Shown one piece after another: positions 28,732 to 36,465 of a DNA stretch of 64,000 bases. Origin of the DNA: Mycolicibacterium peregrinum (lineage in GTDB: Bacteria > Actinomycetota > Actinomycetes > Mycobacteriales > Mycobacteriaceae); NCBI RefSeq assembly GCF_001665625.1, contig NZ_LZSY01000118.1:1-64000 (forward strand). Reading direction: 5' to 3'. Below the pieces are notes generated by a model that saw nothing but the letters and a program-made list of their open reading frames with translations, did no database searches and was not told the DNA's origin. The translations under genes and the position numbers were made by a program. Within the stretch, counting starts at the first letter, position 1. The number at the start of each line of letters is the position of its first letter.

Positions 28732-28737
28732 TTCCTT

Positions 28738-28799
28738 CGCGAGCAGACGCAGAATCGCATTACCCGAAGGGATATCGTGCGATTCTGCGTCTGCTCGCG
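28738..28799. repeat. Perfect 22-base inverted repeat (stem-loop)
   Basis: Arms 28738-28759 and 28778-28799 are exact reverse complements (core GAGCAGACGCAGAATC) around an 18-base loop. It starts seven bases after the sulfotransferase stop and ends 15 bases before the next start. It can act as a terminator without a T-tract or as an mRNA stability element. It belongs to a set of similar structures in this window (see also 32822-32884 and 46052-46107). Confidence 0.8.
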
Positions 28800-28814
28800 G
28801 GAGGGAACTGATCC

Positions 28815-29837
28815 ATGAAGGTCTATCTGGCGCTCGACCCGCGTACGCCGCTGACCACAATCGCGGACTATGCGCGGCGCGTCGAACGCCTGGGCTGTGA
28901 CGGCCTGCATGTTGCCGAGACCGTGCACGACTCCCTGGCGGTCGCCCTGCTGGCGCTGGAACACACATCGGGCATTACGGTCCGCACCGCCGTGACACTG
29001 GCATTCGTGCGCAGCCCCACACTGACGGCGTACACGGCGTGGGATCTCTCGATACTGTCCGGCGGCCGATTCGAGCTGGGCCTCGGCACTCAGATCAAGC
29101 AGAACATCGTCGACCGGTACGGCATGCCGTGGTCCGATCCGATCACCCGGCTCCGGGATTACGTGGGCGCGCTCGATGCCCTGTTCGATGCGTTCCGCAC
29201 CGGCGGCACGGTCCATTTCGAGAGCGAGAACTACCGGCTGTCCAGGATGCAGCCGTATTTCAACCCTGGGCCGAGTGACGCGGTCCGCCCACCGATCTGG
29301 CTGGGCGCGGTCAATGCCGGGATGTGTGAACTCGCCGGGGAGCTCGCTCGCGGAATCGTCACCCATTCGACCAACTCCGATCCGGACTACCTGCGGGACG
29401 TGGTGCGCCCGGCGATGGCCCGTGGCGCCGACGCGGCGAACAGGGCAGACGCACCGCTTGTCATCGCGTCGACGGCGATCGCCACCGGCGACACCGACGA
29501 GACGGTCGCGCGGGAGCGGGAACGGCAGCGCCGGATGTTGGCCTTCCTGTATTCGACGCCTGCGTATGCCACCGGCCTGGCCTGGCGCGGCCTCGCTGAC
29601 CTCCCGGAACGGCTGCGGTCGCTGGTGCGTACCGAGTTGTGGGACGAATTGCCTTCGGTGCTAACCGATCCCATTCTGGATGAGCTGTTGGTGTGTGGGC
29701 GCCATGATGAGCTGCCTGCGATGTTGAGGGCGAGATTCGGCGGGATCGCCGACGGTATCGTGCTGCCACCACTGGGTGACGGAGCTGACGACGAATCGCT
29801 GGGGGCCTGCGTGGCCGAACTGCAGACGGTGAACTAG
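28815..29837 (+). CDS. F420-dependent LLM-class (luciferase-like) oxidoreductase, first of three
   Basis: A 340-residue TIM-barrel protein of the luciferase-like monooxygenase superfamily, resembling the mycobacterial F420 subfamily called MSMEG_2256-like (TIGR03617). Typical segments are the N-terminal barrel strand MKVYLALDP, GGRFELGLGTQIKQN, and RPPIWLGAVN with the phosphate-binding barrel end. The ribosome site GGGAGGG precedes the ATG. It follows the Rv3529c-like gene in the position where M. tuberculosis has the unrelated Rv3528c. Coenzyme F420 could drive hydride transfer to a sterol or CoA-ester intermediate, but the substrate is unknown. Confidence 0.82.
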   Translation: MKVYLALDPRTPLTTIADYARRVERLGCDGLHVAETVHDSLAVALLALEHTSGITVRTAVTLAFVRSPTLTAYTAWDLSILSGGRFELGLGTQIKQNIVDRYGMPWSDPITRLRDYVGALDALFDAFRTGGTVHFESENYRLSRMQPYFNPGPSDAVRPPIWLGAVNAGMCELAGELARGIVTHSTNSDPDYLRDVVRPAMARGADAANRADAPLVIASTAIATGDTDETVARERERQRRMLAFLYSTPAYATGLAWRGLADLPERLRSLVRTELWDELPSVLTDPILDELLVCGRHDELPAMLRARFGGIADGIVLPPLGDGADDESLGACVAELQTVN

Positions 29838-30313
29838 CCGTCGCCGGGGGAGGGCGCCGTGGACACCTCTTCGAGGCACCCTTCGGCGACGGCATGCTTG
29901 ATGCTGTCGGTCAGCCGCGGGCACGAGCGGGCGCGGGCCGGATCCCCTCCGGCGGAGCGGATCTCCTCGAATGTCGCACAACGCCGTACCGCCTCGGAAT
30001 TCCATTGCACCGAGGTGTGTTCTGCGCTGAGCTTCTTCACCTGCACCGCCACGTGACAGAACCGGCAGTCCACCGAGACCAGGCCTGAGGTCAGGTAGCG
30101 CTCGCGGTCGCGCGCGCTGGATTCGCGGACCGCGGCGGCGCGTTCCGGATCGGAGGCGAAATTCGGTGCCTTGGCCCATGATCCGCCTGCCGGACCGCCG
30201 CCGCTGCCGGCGTGATGATCGTCGTCATCGTCATGGCCGCCGTGCAACAACAGCATCGAGCGGGCCAGGTCGTCGACATCCGGCGCCTGGCTCCGCTCGT
30301 TGCGTGCGGTCAT
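29834..30313 (-). CDS. Conserved hypothetical protein next to kshA (Rv3527-like)
   Basis: A 159-residue cytosolic protein with no signal or membrane segment. A His/Asp-rich stretch (LLLHGGHDDDDDHHAG, about 22-37) precedes a conserved C-terminal part with two spaced cysteines in DCRFCHVAVQVKKL and another in VRRCATFEEI and ARSCPRL, a possible metal-binding arrangement. The ATG shares one base with the kshA stop (TGATG on the minus strand), so translation is coupled to kshA. It was long annotated only as hypothetical in M. tuberculosis (Rv3527). A role as an accessory or metal-handling protein of the Rieske oxygenase is a guess from coupling and residues. The 3' end overlaps the converging LLM gene by four bases. 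Confidence 0.75.
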   Translation of the reverse strand: MTARNERSQAPDVDDLARSMLLLHGGHDDDDDHHAGSGGGPAGGSWAKAPNFASDPERAAAVRESSARDRERYLTSGLVSVDCRFCHVAVQVKKLSAEHTSVQWNSEAVRRCATFEEIRSAGGDPARARSCPRLTDSIKHAVAEGCLEEVSTAPSPGDG

Positions 30314-31476
30314 CAGCTGGACTGCGCTGTTTCTTTCTCGGCCGCTTTCTGCTCGGCCTGGACCTTCAGGTTCTCCTCGACCTCCACATGCCACTTCTCG
30401 TTGGCGGCGGTGGTGTCGATCTCCATCTCGAAACGGTCGGTCATGTCGGGCGTGATATCCGCGACATCGACGTAGAACTGCTGGTACCAGCGGCGCATCT
30501 GGTAGACAGCGCCGTCCTCCTCGACCAGCAACGGGTTGTCGATGCGGGTCTTGTGCTTCCAGATTTCGACGTCCTGCAGGAAGCCCTGGCTGACGCCGTC
30601 CGTCATCGCGTTGGCCAGCTTCTGGGTGGTCTTCTCGTCCATGCCCTTGGGCTTCTCGACGATGACGCCCCACTGCAGCATGAAGGCATCCTGGCTCACC
30701 GGGTAGTGGCAGTTGATCAGGATCGACTCGGCCTTGTAGCCGCTGTAGTTGTTGTGCAACCAGTTGATCATGAACGACGGGCCGAAGTAGGACGCCTCGG
30801 AATCCAGGTGGGACTCCCCGTACTGGGTGCCCATGCCGCCGATGTCCTGACGGCCCACGTTGTGCAGGTACTGCGAGGCGATGTGCCCCTCGAAGACGTT
30901 CTTGAAGTACGTCGGCAGTCCGTAATGGATGTAGAAGAAGTGCGCCATGTCGGTGACGTTGTCGATGATCTCGCGGCAGTTACTGCCTTCGATCAACATC
31001 GAGTTCCACTGCCACTCGGTCCACTCGTCACTGGCGGCTTCGGGGATCTCGGGGATCTGCACCTCGGGCTGCGGGTCGTTGCCCTCGTGGTCGTGCCAGA
31101 CGAACAGCAGGCCGCCGCGCACGTCGGTGTGCCAGGCCCGGGTGCGGGCCAGACGAGGGGTGCGCTTGGCGTAGGGGACGAGCTTGCACTTGCCGTCGCC
31201 GCCCCAGCGCCAGTCGTGGAACGGGCAGGCCACGGTGTCGCCCTTGATGCTTCCCTGCGAGAGGTCGCCGCCCATGTGCCGGCAGTAGCCGTCGAGGATC
31301 TTCAGGTCGCCTTGGGAATCGGCGAACACGACCAGCTTGGTGCCGAAAATCTCGACGGAGTGCGGCTGACCGTCAAGGAAGTTCTTGACCGGTCCCAGGC
31401 AGTGCCAACCCCGCGCGTAGCGGTCTGGCAGGGCGCCGGTGTCGATCTCTCTGATGCCGGCATGTTCGGTAGTCAC
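30313..31476 (-). CDS. kshA: 3-ketosteroid 9-alpha-hydroxylase, terminal oxygenase KshA
   Basis: A 387-residue Rieske non-heme iron oxygenase, the length of Rv3526 (KshA). The [2Fe-2S] Rieske site is Cys65-x-His67 (YCRHMGGDLS) and Cys84-x2-His87 (ACPFHDW). The mononuclear iron ligands His179 and His184 lie in DNVTDMAHFFYIHYG. With the reductase KshB it 9-alpha-hydroxylates androstadienedione or its CoA-side-chain analogues, leading to opening of ring B. The GTG at 31476 follows GGGAGG. A KstR-type operator lies 30 bases upstream. It is the first gene of a two-gene operon with the Rv3527-like gene. Confidence 0.96.
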   Translation of the reverse strand: MTTEHAGIREIDTGALPDRYARGWHCLGPVKNFLDGQPHSVEIFGTKLVVFADSQGDLKILDGYCRHMGGDLSQGSIKGDTVACPFHDWRWGGDGKCKLVPYAKRTPRLARTRAWHTDVRGGLLFVWHDHEGNDPQPEVQIPEIPEAASDEWTEWQWNSMLIEGSNCREIIDNVTDMAHFFYIHYGLPTYFKNVFEGHIASQYLHNVGRQDIGGMGTQYGESHLDSEASYFGPSFMINWLHNNYSGYKAESILINCHYPVSQDAFMLQWGVIVEKPKGMDEKTTQKLANAMTDGVSQGFLQDVEIWKHKTRIDNPLLVEEDGAVYQMRRWYQQFYVDVADITPDMTDRFEMEIDTTAANEKWHVEVEENLKVQAEQKAAEKETAQSS

Positions 31477-31505
31477 GGTGGGCCTCCCGTATCGGTGCTC
31501 TTAAC

Positions 31506-31519
31506 TAGAACACGTTACA
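31506..31519. promoter_or_regulatory. KstR-type operator upstream of kshA
   Basis: TAGAACACGTTACA agrees with TnnAACnnGTTnnA at all fixed positions. It sits 30 bases upstream of the kshA start on the minus strand, where a repressor would overlap the promoter. kshA is an established KstR target. Confidence 0.85.
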
Positions 31520-31583
31520 GTTTTTGGCGCCCTCCTGGCAATAATTTAGGCGTGACCTGCGGCATACCCGTCGTGAACGGCTT

Positions 31584-32219
31584 TTACTCTCGCTCCGGAA
31601 GTCCGATTCGCAGAGCGATCTGCTGCATGCGTCCCACGCTGGCCACCGTCTGCAGCGGCACCGGATCGTCCGGGTTGCTGTCGAACTCCAGGCGCACCAC
31701 CGCGCGGCCCTGGGTGTACATCAACAGCGTCACCGCCTTGGAGCCGTCGGGTGCGGTCCCCGAGATGACGGTGCCGTTCGAACCCACCGGCACCGGTTGC
31801 GGCTGTCCTCCGGTGACCATCGTGCTGACGGCCGCAGAGGCCTGCTTGAGCGTGGCCGAGGCGGTCGCGGCGTCCGGATAGATCAGGATCGTGTCGGCGA
31901 TCGCCCTGGTGTCGTCGGCGTTGACGAACAACGCACTGGCGCCGGACTGACCGTCGGGATTGACGTTGCTGGACCGCGCGGTGAACGATTCCGGCGGAAT
32001 GCTGACATCCTCGGCCTGCAGCAGCAGATGGCTGTAGTCGGACGCCTCTGATTTCGACGTCTTCGGCGCTGCCGTCGAGGACGGTGCGGACGGCGTGGCC
32101 ACCCACGGTGAACTCGGTGAATCAGCGACCGGAGAGCACGCTGCAGCCGTGCCGACGATGGCCGTGGCAAGACCGATGGTGAGCAGGAACTTGGGGCGGG
32201 TAATTGTCGTGAGCGACAT
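31584..32219 (-). CDS. Putative lipoprotein, function unknown
   Basis: A 211-residue protein with a lipoprotein signal: basic N-terminus, hydrophobic stretch FLLTIGLATAIVG and a lipobox-like VGTAAAC in which Cys28 would be acylated. A Ser/Pro/Thr-rich linker (about 30-60) is followed by a compact domain with YSHLLLQAEDVSIPP, as seen in mycobacterial surface sensor-like domains. It has no recognised catalytic motif. It lies between kshA and the carbonic-anhydrase-like gene, divergent from the latter. I recall a longer membrane protein (Rv3524) at the equivalent site in M. tuberculosis; the relation to this gene is uncertain. Confidence 0.72.
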   Translation of the reverse strand: MSLTTITRPKFLLTIGLATAIVGTAAACSPVADSPSSPWVATPSAPSSTAAPKTSKSEASDYSHLLLQAEDVSIPPESFTARSSNVNPDGQSGASALFVNADDTRAIADTILIYPDAATASATLKQASAAVSTMVTGGQPQPVPVGSNGTVISGTAPDGSKAVTLLMYTQGRAVVRLEFDSNPDDPVPLQTVASVGRMQQIALRIGLPERE

Positions 32220-32280
32220 AGTTACTGTTCAGGGTACGCGTCGTCGCGCTGACGCCGGTTTCCTGCGGTATATGTGGACG

Positions 32281-32805
32281 ATGCCGCTGTATTCGTTCGA
32301 GGGCCGTTCGCCCGTGGTTGACCCGAGTGCGTTCGTGGCCCCAACGGCGACGTTGATCGGCAACGTGACCGTCGAGGCGGGCGCCTCGGTGTGGTTCAAC
32401 ACCGTGCTGCGCGGCGACTTCGCCCCGATCGTCGTCCGTGAGGGCGCCAACGTTCAGGACGGGTCGGTGCTGCATGCGCCACCGGGGATCCCGGTCGACA
32501 TCGGTCCGGGCGCGACGGTTGCCCACATGTGCGTCGTACACGGCGCACACGTGGGCGAGGAGGCCCTGATCGCCAACCACTGCACGGTGCTCGACGGGGC
32601 GGTGATCGGGCGACGCAGCCTGATCGCGGCACATTCGCTCGTGGTCGGCGGCACCAAGATTCCCGACGAGGTGTTGGTCACCGGTGCGCCCGCGAAGATC
32701 CGGGGACCGATCGCGGGCACCGGCGCACATACCTGGATACAGAGCAACCCGGCGGCGTACCGGGAGCTGGCCCAGCGTTACCTGTCGGGCCTTGCCGAGC
32801 TCTAG
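32281..32805 (+). CDS. Gamma-class carbonic-anhydrase-like hexapeptide protein (Rv3525c-like)
   Basis: A 174-residue left-handed beta-helix protein, the length of Rv3525c. The hexapeptide repeats are visible (PTATLIGNVTVEAGASVW, GAVIGRRSLIAAHSLVVG). The zinc-type histidines appear in DGSVLHAPP, VAHMCVVHGAHVG. The N-terminal MPLYSFEGRSP is typical for this family (YrdA/PaaY-type). The ATG at 32281 is chosen from length and the family start; the upstream frame reaches back into the divergent lipoprotein gene. True carbonic-anhydrase activity of such proteins is variable, so the biochemical role in sterol catabolism is undefined. Confidence 0.88.
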   Translation: MPLYSFEGRSPVVDPSAFVAPTATLIGNVTVEAGASVWFNTVLRGDFAPIVVREGANVQDGSVLHAPPGIPVDIGPGATVAHMCVVHGAHVGEEALIANHCTVLDGAVIGRRSLIAAHSLVVGGTKIPDEVLVTGAPAKIRGPIAGTGAHTWIQSNPAAYRELAQRYLSGLAEL

Positions 32806-32821
32806 GCGTCAGCGTCCCCTC

Positions 32822-32884
32822 CGCCGAAACGGCATTCCGGCAGGTCTCTACTCGCATTTCTTCTGCTGGAATGCCATTTCGGCG
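32822..32884. terminator. Inverted repeat between convergent genes, putative bidirectional terminator
   Basis: Arms 32822-32843 and 32863-32884 pair over 22 bases with two non-identical positions; the core shared by both arms is GGCATTCC/GGAATGCC. The loop is 19 bases. It lies between the stop of the carbonic-anhydrase-like gene and the stop of the convergent SnoaL-like gene, the position for a bidirectional terminator. There is no T-tract, as usual in mycobacteria. Confidence 0.7.
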
Positions 32885-32889
32885 CGAAG

Positions 32890-33321
32890 CTAGGCGTCGA
32901 TCTTCTCGGCGCTCGCGCGGTCCACTTCCCAGAACGCGCGCAGCGCGACCATCTGCCCCTCGTCGTTCACCCGGTAGGTGAACACACCCGGGGTGGTGAT
33001 CCGGTGCCCGCCCATGGTGGTGACGATGCTGCCGACGTTGGCTTCCTCGTTGCCGCACTGGAACGTGTCGAGAAACTTGAACTCGAGGTTGTCCGTCGGG
33101 GCGATGGCCTTGTCCCAGAACGCCGCGATGGCCTCCTTGCCCTGGTGACCCTTGCCTTCGGGATCGAAGAACGAGGGCCCGATGGGATCCTGGACGATCG
33201 CGTCGTCGGCGAAATTGTCCAGCCAGGCCTGCTTGTCCCGAGCAGCAACCGCATCCCGCGATCGCTTGCCTGCCAGATGCGCCGGGTGCAAGGGATCGGT
33301 GACCCGATTAGATTCAGCCAT
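32890..33321 (-). CDS. SnoaL / ketosteroid-isomerase-like (NTF2-fold) protein
   Basis: A 143-residue protein with the NTF2-like cone fold. Evidence is the helical start VAARDKQAWLDNFADDAIVQDP, the GKEAIAAFWDKAI segment and the C-terminal beta-strands (GGHRITTPGVFTYRV, VALRAFWEVD). Ketosteroid isomerases and SnoaL hydrolases/cyclases share the fold; Asp residues in DDAIVQDP could line the pocket. In this sterol locus a double-bond isomerase or steroid-CoA hydratase-like role is possible, but the active site has not been proven. One base separates it from the preceding LLM gene, so it is part of the leftward operon from ltp4. Confidence 0.78.
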   Translation of the reverse strand: MAESNRVTDPLHPAHLAGKRSRDAVAARDKQAWLDNFADDAIVQDPIGPSFFDPEGKGHQGKEAIAAFWDKAIAPTDNLEFKFLDTFQCGNEEANVGSIVTTMGGHRITTPGVFTYRVNDEGQMVALRAFWEVDRASAEKIDA

Positions 33322-33322
33322 G

Positions 33323-34210
33323 TCAGTCCTGCCAGCCGGAGTGGATGTAGGTGTCGGCGAATCGCTTGAGCGAATCCTGCTTCTTCTCCAACGGGGCATC
33401 GAAGCCCAGGCCCTCGAGCATCCACGGGATCACGATGTTGTCGGTGATCCCGGCCGCGGCGAGTTCACGGTGTCCGTCGAGGTCGAACTTGTCGATGCAC
33501 ACCGCCTGGAACTCGAAAGGCTCGTCAGCCCGGCCGTATTCGGCCCGCAACTTGTTGAGCGCCGTCACGGTCTCACCCAGCTGTGCACACGTCATCATCG
33601 CGCTGGTCCAGCCGTCACCCACCCGCGCCGCGCGCTTGAGGGCGACCGGGGTATGCCCGCCGACGTAGAACGGGACGGGCTCGGACGGCGCCGGGCTCAT
33701 CTGCAGACGCTCGAAATCGTAGAACTCACCGTGGAACTCGACCATGCCGCCGCCGAGTACGAGCTTGAGTACCTCGATCATCTCGTCGACCCGCGCGCCC
33801 CGCTTGGCGAACGGAACCCCACACCACTCGAATTCCTCCGGTGCCCAGCCGATTCCGACGCCGAAACCGAACCGGTTGTTGGTCAGGTTGGCCACGGAAC
33901 CGACCTGGCGGGCCAGCAGCAGCGGATTGCGCGAGCCGAGCTTCATGACGTTGGTGTAGAACCGCAACGTCGAGGTCGCCGCACCCATCGAGGCCGCCGC
34001 GATCAGCGGGTCGACCCAAGGGGTGTCGGCGTTCCACATCCGCGAGCCATCTGGGGTGTACGGATAGTCCGCGGCCTGCTTTTCCATGTAGAACAGCGAG
34101 TCCGGCAACGCGACCGAATCGAACCCGACTTCCTCAGCGGTGCGGGCCAATCCGGTCAGATGCTCCAGCGGGCCCATGGCCACGCTGAGCGTGTACTTCA
34201 TGCGGGTCAT
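33323..34210 (-). CDS. F420-dependent LLM-class oxidoreductase, second of three
   Basis: A 295-residue luciferase-like TIM-barrel protein resembling the TIGR03619-type F420 oxidoreductases. Typical segments are AEEVGFDSVALPDSLFY, TLRFYTNVMKLG, NNRFGFGVGIGWAPEEFEWCG and PFYVGGHTPVALKRAARVGDGW, the last being the family hallmark. The ATG at 34210 overlaps the ltp3 stop (ATGA); an ATG at 34201 is the alternative. It follows ltp3 in the operon of C24-branched side-chain enzymes, so it probably performs a redox step on the cleaved or uncleaved steroid-CoA. Confidence 0.85.
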   Translation of the reverse strand: MTRMKYTLSVAMGPLEHLTGLARTAEEVGFDSVALPDSLFYMEKQAADYPYTPDGSRMWNADTPWVDPLIAAASMGAATSTLRFYTNVMKLGSRNPLLLARQVGSVANLTNNRFGFGVGIGWAPEEFEWCGVPFAKRGARVDEMIEVLKLVLGGGMVEFHGEFYDFERLQMSPAPSEPVPFYVGGHTPVALKRAARVGDGWTSAMMTCAQLGETVTALNKLRAEYGRADEPFEFQAVCIDKFDLDGHRELAAAGITDNIVIPWMLEGLGFDAPLEKKQDSLKRFADTYIHSGWQD

Positions 34211-35391
34211 GAGGCCGGCTTGTCCGCAGGCTTGTCGCTCGAGACCACCCACATCGAGTAGTACTGCGCGCCACCGCCATAGGCGTGACCCAAGGCTTTG
34301 CGGGCACCCTCGACCTGGTGGTCACCGGCCTTGCCCATCACCTGGATCGCCGATTCGGCGAACCGGATCATGCCCGAGGCGCCGATCGGGTTGCTCGAGA
34401 GCACCCCGCCGGAGGCGTTGAACGGGATCTTCCCGCCGATGGCCGTCTCGCCCGCCTCGGTGAGCTTCCAGCCCTCGCCCTCGGCAGCAAAACCAAGGTT
34501 CTCCAACCACATCGGCTCGAACCAGGAGAACGGCACGTACACCTCGGCCACGTCGATCTCGTCGATCGGGCTGGTGATACCGGCATCGCGCCACAACGCG
34601 GCCGCAGCGTCCCGGCCGGCCTGCGGGTTGACCTGGTCGCGACCGGAGTAGGCCAACGGCTCGGTCCGTAGCGCGGTGGCGTGGATCCAGGCCACCGGAT
34701 GCCCGTCGGCCACGCGAGCGTCGGCTGCTTCCTCATTGCCGATCACCATGGCGGCCGCACCGTCTGACGACGGGCAGGTCTCGTCGAAACGGATCGGGTC
34801 CCACAGCATCTGCGAGGCCATCACCTTTTCCAGCGTGATGTCGGGCTGATGCAGGTGAGCCAACGGGTTCTTGGCGCCGTTGAGCCGGTCCTTGACCGCG
34901 ACCATCGCGCCGATGTGGTTCGGGGCGCCCGAGCGGCGGATGTAGGCCCGCACGTGCGGAGCGAAGTAGCCGCCCGCACCTGCGCCGACCGGCTTGGTGA
35001 ACGGTACCGGAATGCTCAACGCCCACATGGCATTCGATTCCGACTGCTTTTCCCAGGCCATGGTCAGCACCCGGCGGTACTTGCCGGACTTGACCAGGCT
35101 GGCGGCCACGATTGCGGTCGATCCACCCACCGAACCGGCGGTGTGCACCCGGATCAGCGGCTTGTTGGTGGCGCCCGTGGCGTCGGCCATGAACAACTCG
35201 GGCATCATCACGCCCTCGAAGAAGTCCGGTGCCTTGCCGACCACGACGGCGTCGATGTCGTCCATCGTCGAGCCGGAATCGGCGAGTGCCCTGTCGATGG
35301 CTTCGCGCACCAGGCCGTTCATCGACACGTCGTGACGCTTGGCCACATATTTGGTCTGCCCGGTGCCCAGGACCGCTGCTTTGTTCGCCAT
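34207..35391 (-). CDS. ltp3: Ltp3-like steroid-CoA aldol lyase (thiolase fold)
   Basis: A 394-residue thiolase-superfamily protein, the length of Rv3523. The region that carries the nucleophilic Cys in thiolases reads HTAGSVGGST, with Ser where Cys is expected, so it is unlikely to be a true thiolase. This fits the aldol lyases of sterol side-chain catabolism. The C-terminal GHAYGGG is conserved in the sterol-carrier-protein-X group. In Rhodococcus ltp3 and ltp4 are required for degradation of C24-branched sterol side chains such as those of phytosterols. The ATG overlaps by one base the ltp4 stop at 35391. A DUF35 partner is encoded upstream in the same operon. Confidence 0.92.
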   Translation of the reverse strand: MANKAAVLGTGQTKYVAKRHDVSMNGLVREAIDRALADSGSTMDDIDAVVVGKAPDFFEGVMMPELFMADATGATNKPLIRVHTAGSVGGSTAIVAASLVKSGKYRRVLTMAWEKQSESNAMWALSIPVPFTKPVGAGAGGYFAPHVRAYIRRSGAPNHIGAMVAVKDRLNGAKNPLAHLHQPDITLEKVMASQMLWDPIRFDETCPSSDGAAAMVIGNEEAADARVADGHPVAWIHATALRTEPLAYSGRDQVNPQAGRDAAAALWRDAGITSPIDEIDVAEVYVPFSWFEPMWLENLGFAAEGEGWKLTEAGETAIGGKIPFNASGGVLSSNPIGASGMIRFAESAIQVMGKAGDHQVEGARKALGHAYGGGAQYYSMWVVSSDKPADKPAS

Positions 35392-36452
35392 TATTTGCCC
35401 TCCAGGACCGCGACCAGATTCTGTTGCAGCGCAGCGCCACTGGTGGCGTGCGCGAGCACGCGCCCGGCCGAGCCGGAGAAGATGTGCTGCGCGGCGAAAC
35501 CGATGCGCTCCAAGCCTGCGGAGAACATCGGGTTGGCGGCCAGCGCGCCGCCGGAGGGATTGATCTTGGTGGCATCGCCCAGACCGATCGCCTCGGTGAG
35601 GATCAGCTGCTGATGGGTGAACGGGGCGTAGATCTCGGCCACTTCGATCGAGCTGACGTCGCCACGGGTGGCGACCTGCGCCGACGCGGTGGTCGACGTG
35701 GAGACGGTCAGGTCACGGGCGCCCAGCACCGGAGTCTCGATGCGGTGCTCGAAACCGGTGATCCAGGCCGGGTTCTCGCGTAGCTCACGGGCCCGGTCGC
35801 CTGCGGCCAGCACGATGGCCGAGGCGCCGTCGGTGATCGGAGCGATGTCGTGGCGGCGCAGCGGGTCGGCGAAGAACGGGCGGTCCAGCAACTCGGCGAC
35901 CGACGACGCGGATTCCACCGAGTCCACCCGGTCGGCCACTGCGAACGAATCTAGAGCCACCTGCGCCATCTGCTCAGCGGTCCACTTGCCGGCGTCCAGG
36001 CCGAACCGGGCCTGCAGTCCGGCAGTCGACACCGCATCGGGCCACAGCGGCGCAACGGTGTAGGGGTCGGTCTGCAGAGCCAGCACCCGGCGCAGCACAC
36101 CTGCCGAGGACTTGCCGAAGCCGTAGACCAGCGCGGTGTCCACCTCGCCGGTGAGGATCTTGATGTAGGCCTCGTACAGCGCCCAGGCCGCGTCCATCTC
36201 GACATGCGATTCATTGATCGGCGGCACTGCGCCGATCGAGTCGATCGCCGAGATGAACGAGAAGGCCCGGCCGGCAAGGTAGTCCGAGGATCCGGAGCAC
36301 CAGAAGCCGATGTCCGTCTGCTGAAGGCCGAGTTCGTCGAAGAGCCGGCCGAAGCAGGGCATCAACATCTCGACGCCGTTGGTGGTGCCATCAGTGCGGC
36401 GCACATGCGGAGCATGGGCGAAACCGACGACAGCGACATCACGAAGAGTCAT
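35391..36452 (-). CDS. ltp4: Ltp4-like steroid-CoA aldol lyase (thiolase fold)
   Basis: A 353-residue thiolase-fold protein (Rv3522-like). It is collinear with Ltp3 in fold: VAVVGFAHAP start, a domain with TDIGFWCSGSSDYLAGRAFSF, VYGFGKSSAGVL, and a C-terminal NPSGGALAANPMFSAGLERI. The expected thiolase Cys position is occupied by a NESHVEMD sequence, so Claisen condensation activity is unlikely and carbon-carbon cleavage by retro-aldol is more consistent. The start ATG 36452 follows AAGGGAA and is preferred over an upstream extension that runs into the DUF35 gene. It is 13 bases downstream of the DUF35 stop. Confidence 0.92.
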   Translation of the reverse strand: MTLRDVAVVGFAHAPHVRRTDGTTNGVEMLMPCFGRLFDELGLQQTDIGFWCSGSSDYLAGRAFSFISAIDSIGAVPPINESHVEMDAAWALYEAYIKILTGEVDTALVYGFGKSSAGVLRRVLALQTDPYTVAPLWPDAVSTAGLQARFGLDAGKWTAEQMAQVALDSFAVADRVDSVESASSVAELLDRPFFADPLRRHDIAPITDGASAIVLAAGDRARELRENPAWITGFEHRIETPVLGARDLTVSTSTTASAQVATRGDVSSIEVAEIYAPFTHQQLILTEAIGLGDATKINPSGGALAANPMFSAGLERIGFAAQHIFSGSAGRVLAHATSGAALQQNLVAVLEGK

Positions 36453-36465
36453 GTAGGGGTTCCCT

